Positions 11,065 through 11,360 of a stretch of 11,360 nucleotides of DNA are shown here, one piece after another (the first letter of the stretch is position 1; every line of letters starts with the position of its first letter). Source of the DNA: Thermoleophilaceae bacterium. Lineage in GTDB: Bacteria > Actinomycetota > Thermoleophilia > Solirubrobacterales > Thermoleophilaceae. Position numbers and translations under genes: made by a program. The notes under the pieces were generated by a model that did not search any database, was not told the origin of the DNA, and saw only the letters and a list, made by a program, of their open reading frames with translations. The DNA lies in assembly GCA_013812065.1 (NCBI GenBank), contig JACCUC010000327.1:1-11360 (forward strand). The letters run 5' to 3'.

Positions 11065-11360
11065 GCGCCTGCGTGCTCGACACCGACGCCGTGATCGCGA
11101 CGCTCGACCGACGCGACGCTCACCACTCCGACGCTTCGCTTCCGGTCTCGGCGATGATCGACGGTCGTGTCGAGCTGCTGATCTCGACTGTCGACTAAGC
11201 AGAGGCGCTCGTCAGGCCGGCTGAGGACGAGGAGAGGCTGCGGGCGGCGGTGTAGATGCCATCGCGGCGTTCGACCGTCATCGGCTCGGCGGCCAGCGAC
11301 GCACTTCTTCAGCCAACGCCGACCGTCGGACCCGCCGGTGGCCGGCCCTCACGAGGCGGA
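11061..11360 (+). pseudogene. vapC: Degenerate VapC (PIN-domain) toxin, truncated by window edge
   Basis: From TTG 11061, overlapping the vapB stop, the frame reads SACVLDTDAVIATLDRRDAHH, the PIN-domain start with the first catalytic Asp in LDTD. It is stopped by TAA at 11196-11198, exactly where STVD is followed by AEALVRPAEDEERLRAAV. In intact relatives this reads STVxYAEAL, so the stop replaces Tyr just before the second catalytic acid. A second in-frame stop, TAG, is at 11253-11255. The continuation DAIAAF is in another frame (from 11255), and VIGSAASDA is back in the original frame from 11277. These are the signs of one nonsense change plus compensating indels. Beyond this the sequence loses resemblance to PIN and leaves the window. 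Sequencing error could explain one lesion but hardly all of them. Confidence 0.72.

Overview
The window is very GC-rich throughout, with dense short-spaced genes, several GTG/TTG starts and at least four promoters whose -10 element lies about 7 bases before the start codon (leaderless transcripts). With the gene content (LigD-type polymerase, [4Fe-4S] APS reductase, ferredoxin-type siroheme reductase, PIN/AbrB and HepT/MntA modules) this points to a high-GC actinobacterium, possibly class Thermoleophilia. That placement is inference; no rRNA or other phylogenetic marker is present.

Layout. (1) 1-122, minus: the first 40 codons of a LigD-type NHEJ polymerase domain, divergent from the next gene. 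(2) 215-2955, plus: an orphan radical SAM enzyme followed by a two-nucleotide-domain FAD oxidoreductase. (3) 2966-5127, minus, convergent with region 2: a TVP38/TMEM64 (DedA-superfamily) membrane protein followed 8 bases later by a mercuric-reductase-like disulfide oxidoreductase. (4) 5341-8302, plus: an assimilatory sulfur block made of a single-domain rhodanese, a siroheme/[4Fe-4S] sulfite (or nitrite) reductase and a [4Fe-4S] APS reductase. (5) 8393-9278, plus: a type VII toxin-antitoxin pair, MntA nucleotidyltransferase plus HepT HEPN toxin, overlapping. (6) 9444-10214, plus: two unrelated VOC (glyoxalase-fold) genes. (7) 10180-11360: a divergent pair of further toxin-antitoxin loci, an intact RelE with its Phd/RelB-type antitoxin on the minus strand, and on the plus strand an AbrB-type VapB with a VapC PIN toxin that is broken by in-frame stops and apparent frameshifts.

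How it fits together. Region 4 is a coherent pathway: APS is reduced to sulfite by CysH and sulfite to sulfide by the siroheme enzyme, with the rhodanese as a possible persulfide carrier. Regions 2 and 3 are four redox or membrane genes of uncertain purpose. The MerA-like/TVP38 pair is a recurrent association, and the radical SAM/flavoprotein pair is the least understood part of the window. Regions 5 to 7 form a toxin-antitoxin cluster of the kind seen in accessory DNA. I saw no tRNA, rRNA, CRISPR array, transposase or phage gene. I did not find a clearly new multi-gene system; the best candidates for novelty are the radical SAM/flavoprotein pair and a palindrome between sir and cysH that may place a distant Shine-Dalgarno next to the cysH start codon.
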